A stretch of 64,000 bases of DNA from CAZPXZ01 sp965219495 (GTDB taxonomy: Bacteria > Pseudomonadota > Alphaproteobacteria > Rhodobacterales > CAZPXZ01): positions 620,001 to 684,000 of the forward strand of contig OZ244777.1 of NCBI GenBank assembly GCA_965219495.1. The letters are read 5' to 3'. The position numbers and the translations under genes are program-made. Shown here in pieces: positions 63,119 through 64,000 of the stretch (position 1 is the stretch's first letter; the number at the start of each line of letters is the position of its first letter). The notes below the pieces were generated by a model. The model was given only the letters and a program-made list of their open reading frames with translations. It was not told where the DNA came from and made no database searches.

Positions 63119-64000
63119 TTCGCGAACCTCTCAAATTGCGGCTGCGGGCGTTCTAGCCGCGCTACTGCTTGTCTTACCGCACTTGCTGAGCTTTTCTCAG
63201 AAAGAAATTCTGGTGTTTCTCATCATCAACGTGCTGTTGGTCATGAGTTATCGGTTCCTGGCGCTAACCGGAGAATGGTCGCTCGGGCATGTGGTGATGA
63301 TGGGGGTAGGAGCCTACGCAAGCGCGATCGCGAGCAAGCGGCTGGGTTTTCCGGTTCCGTTGGCAATGTTCTCCGGCGCCGTCGTTGCAGCATTTGTCGC
63401 CTGGCTCCTGAGTTTTCCGCTCTTCCGGATGAAGGGGTTCTATTTCCTGATTGGATCTTTCGCCGCAGGAGAGGTGATTCGCCTTCTTTGGAAGAGATTC
63501 CGCGATCCTTTCGGCGGCCCGAAGGGTTTGAAGCGAATCGCCGAATTGCCGGACATCGAACTTGGATCGTTTCAGGTCGATTTTTTCAACCCGATTGCCT
63601 ACTACTACTTTTGCCTCATCGTTGTTGCAGCCTCGCTGTGGTTCCTGTTTCGAATCGAGCGCTCTCCCATCGGCCTCACGTTTCACGCCATCCACTGGAG
63701 AGACAATCTCGCGGCTTCGGTCGGAGTCGATACGCGCGGATATCGGACGCTCGCCCTCGTGATCGCCTCGTTCTTTGCGGGGCTATCTGGAACGCTGTTC
63801 GCGCATTACGTCGGGGCAATCAATCCGAACCGTTTCAATATCGAGGAGATGGTGTATGTGCTGACATGGGCAATTGTCGGTGGAACCGCAACCTTCTATG
63901 GCCCGGTACTCGGTGTTGTGCTCCTCACAATTCTGAACGAAGTTGTGCTTCGCGAAATGGGCTTGGAACAAGCACGACCTCTGATCTATGGGGCAATCCT
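63111..64000 (+). CDS. Branched-chain-type ABC transporter permease (LivM family), partial
   Basis: The frame is open from GTG 63111, overlapping the livH-like stop by 8 bp, to the window edge (296 codons visible, no stop). LivM features: RFLALTGEWSLGHVVMMGVGAYASAIASKRLG, GFYFLIGSFAAGEVIRLLWKRF, and the loop RSPIGLTFHAIHWRDNLAASVGVDTRGYRTLALVIASFFAGLSGTLFAHY. The end (TWAIVGGTATFYGPVLGVVLL) is near the usual C-terminus. ATPase genes should follow outside the window. Confidence 0.9.
   Translation, partial: MLDSRTSQIAAAGVLAALLLVLPHLLSFSQKEILVFLIINVLLVMSYRFLALTGEWSLGHVVMMGVGAYASAIASKRLGFPVPLAMFSGAVVAAFVAWLLSFPLFRMKGFYFLIGSFAAGEVIRLLWKRFRDPFGGPKGLKRIAELPDIELGSFQVDFFNPIAYYYFCLIVVAASLWFLFRIERSPIGLTFHAIHWRDNLAASVGVDTRGYRTLALVIASFFAGLSGTLFAHYVGAINPNRFNIEEMVYVLTWAIVGGTATFYGPVLGVVLLTILNEVVLREMGLEQARPLIYGAI

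Noticed and set aside
1..64000. CRISPR arrays
   Set aside because: No regularly spaced direct repeats and no cas genes were seen; the TnpB gene belongs to a transposon.

Overview
The window looks like an alphaproteobacterial chromosome, probably a free-living marine or host-associated type. The evidence is gene order and content: a full 14-gene nuoA-N operon running straight into birA-coaX-rnj (a common alphaproteobacterial arrangement), then tig-clpP-clpX-lon, plus uvrA and ssb diverging, two DctPQM TRAP transporters and a trimethylamine-oxidation pair. The genus was not determined, and all assignments rest on reading motifs and recalled family sequences; no search was run.

Region by region: (1) 1-8450 is a catabolic cluster for an unidentified polyol, sugar or sugar acid: two Gfo/Idh/MocA dehydrogenases, two xylose-isomerase-like TIM barrels, a DJ-1/PfpI protein, an SDR dehydrogenase and a TRAP transporter whose small and large permease genes are split by the SDR gene. 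(2) 8490-13130 is housekeeping: mnmA and ssb on the minus strand, uvrA on the plus strand, then tRNA-Asp. (3) 13335-18390 is a decayed foreign island beside tRNA-Asp: a frameshifted D12-class adenine methylase and a SacI-like restriction endonuclease gene. The endonuclease gene is interrupted by an ISKra4-type insertion sequence with a 9-bp target duplication, and the left terminal inverted repeat of that element is itself split by an 816-bp ORF-less group II intron remnant. (4) 18392-19315 is an EamA exporter. (5) 19579-34573 is nuoA-N, with an MT-A70 adenine methyltransferase inserted between nuoF and nuoG, followed by birA, coaX and ribonuclease J. (6) 38053-44266 holds tRNA-Leu, tig, clpP, clpX, lon and tRNA-Val. 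(7) 44305-47768, minus strand, is thiBPQ behind a TPP riboswitch. (8) 47817-50712, minus strand, is a second TRAP transporter. (9) 50896-52294 is an IS200/IS605-like TnpB element whose tnpB is frameshifted by an 11-bp tandem duplication. (10) 52361-56322 holds a DadA-like FAD oxidoreductase, a TPP-dependent enzyme and a frameshifted Asp/Glu racemase-family gene. (11) 56640-64000 holds tdm and tmm (trimethylamine to TMAO to dimethylamine), divergent from a Liv-type ABC transporter (binding protein, LivH, partial LivM). A perfect 10-bp dyad lies just upstream of tmm.

The strongest unusual signals are the nested IS/intron insertion in the dead restriction system, the methyltransferase lodged inside the complex I operon, and the Tmm/Tdm module with its own transporter and operator-like dyad.
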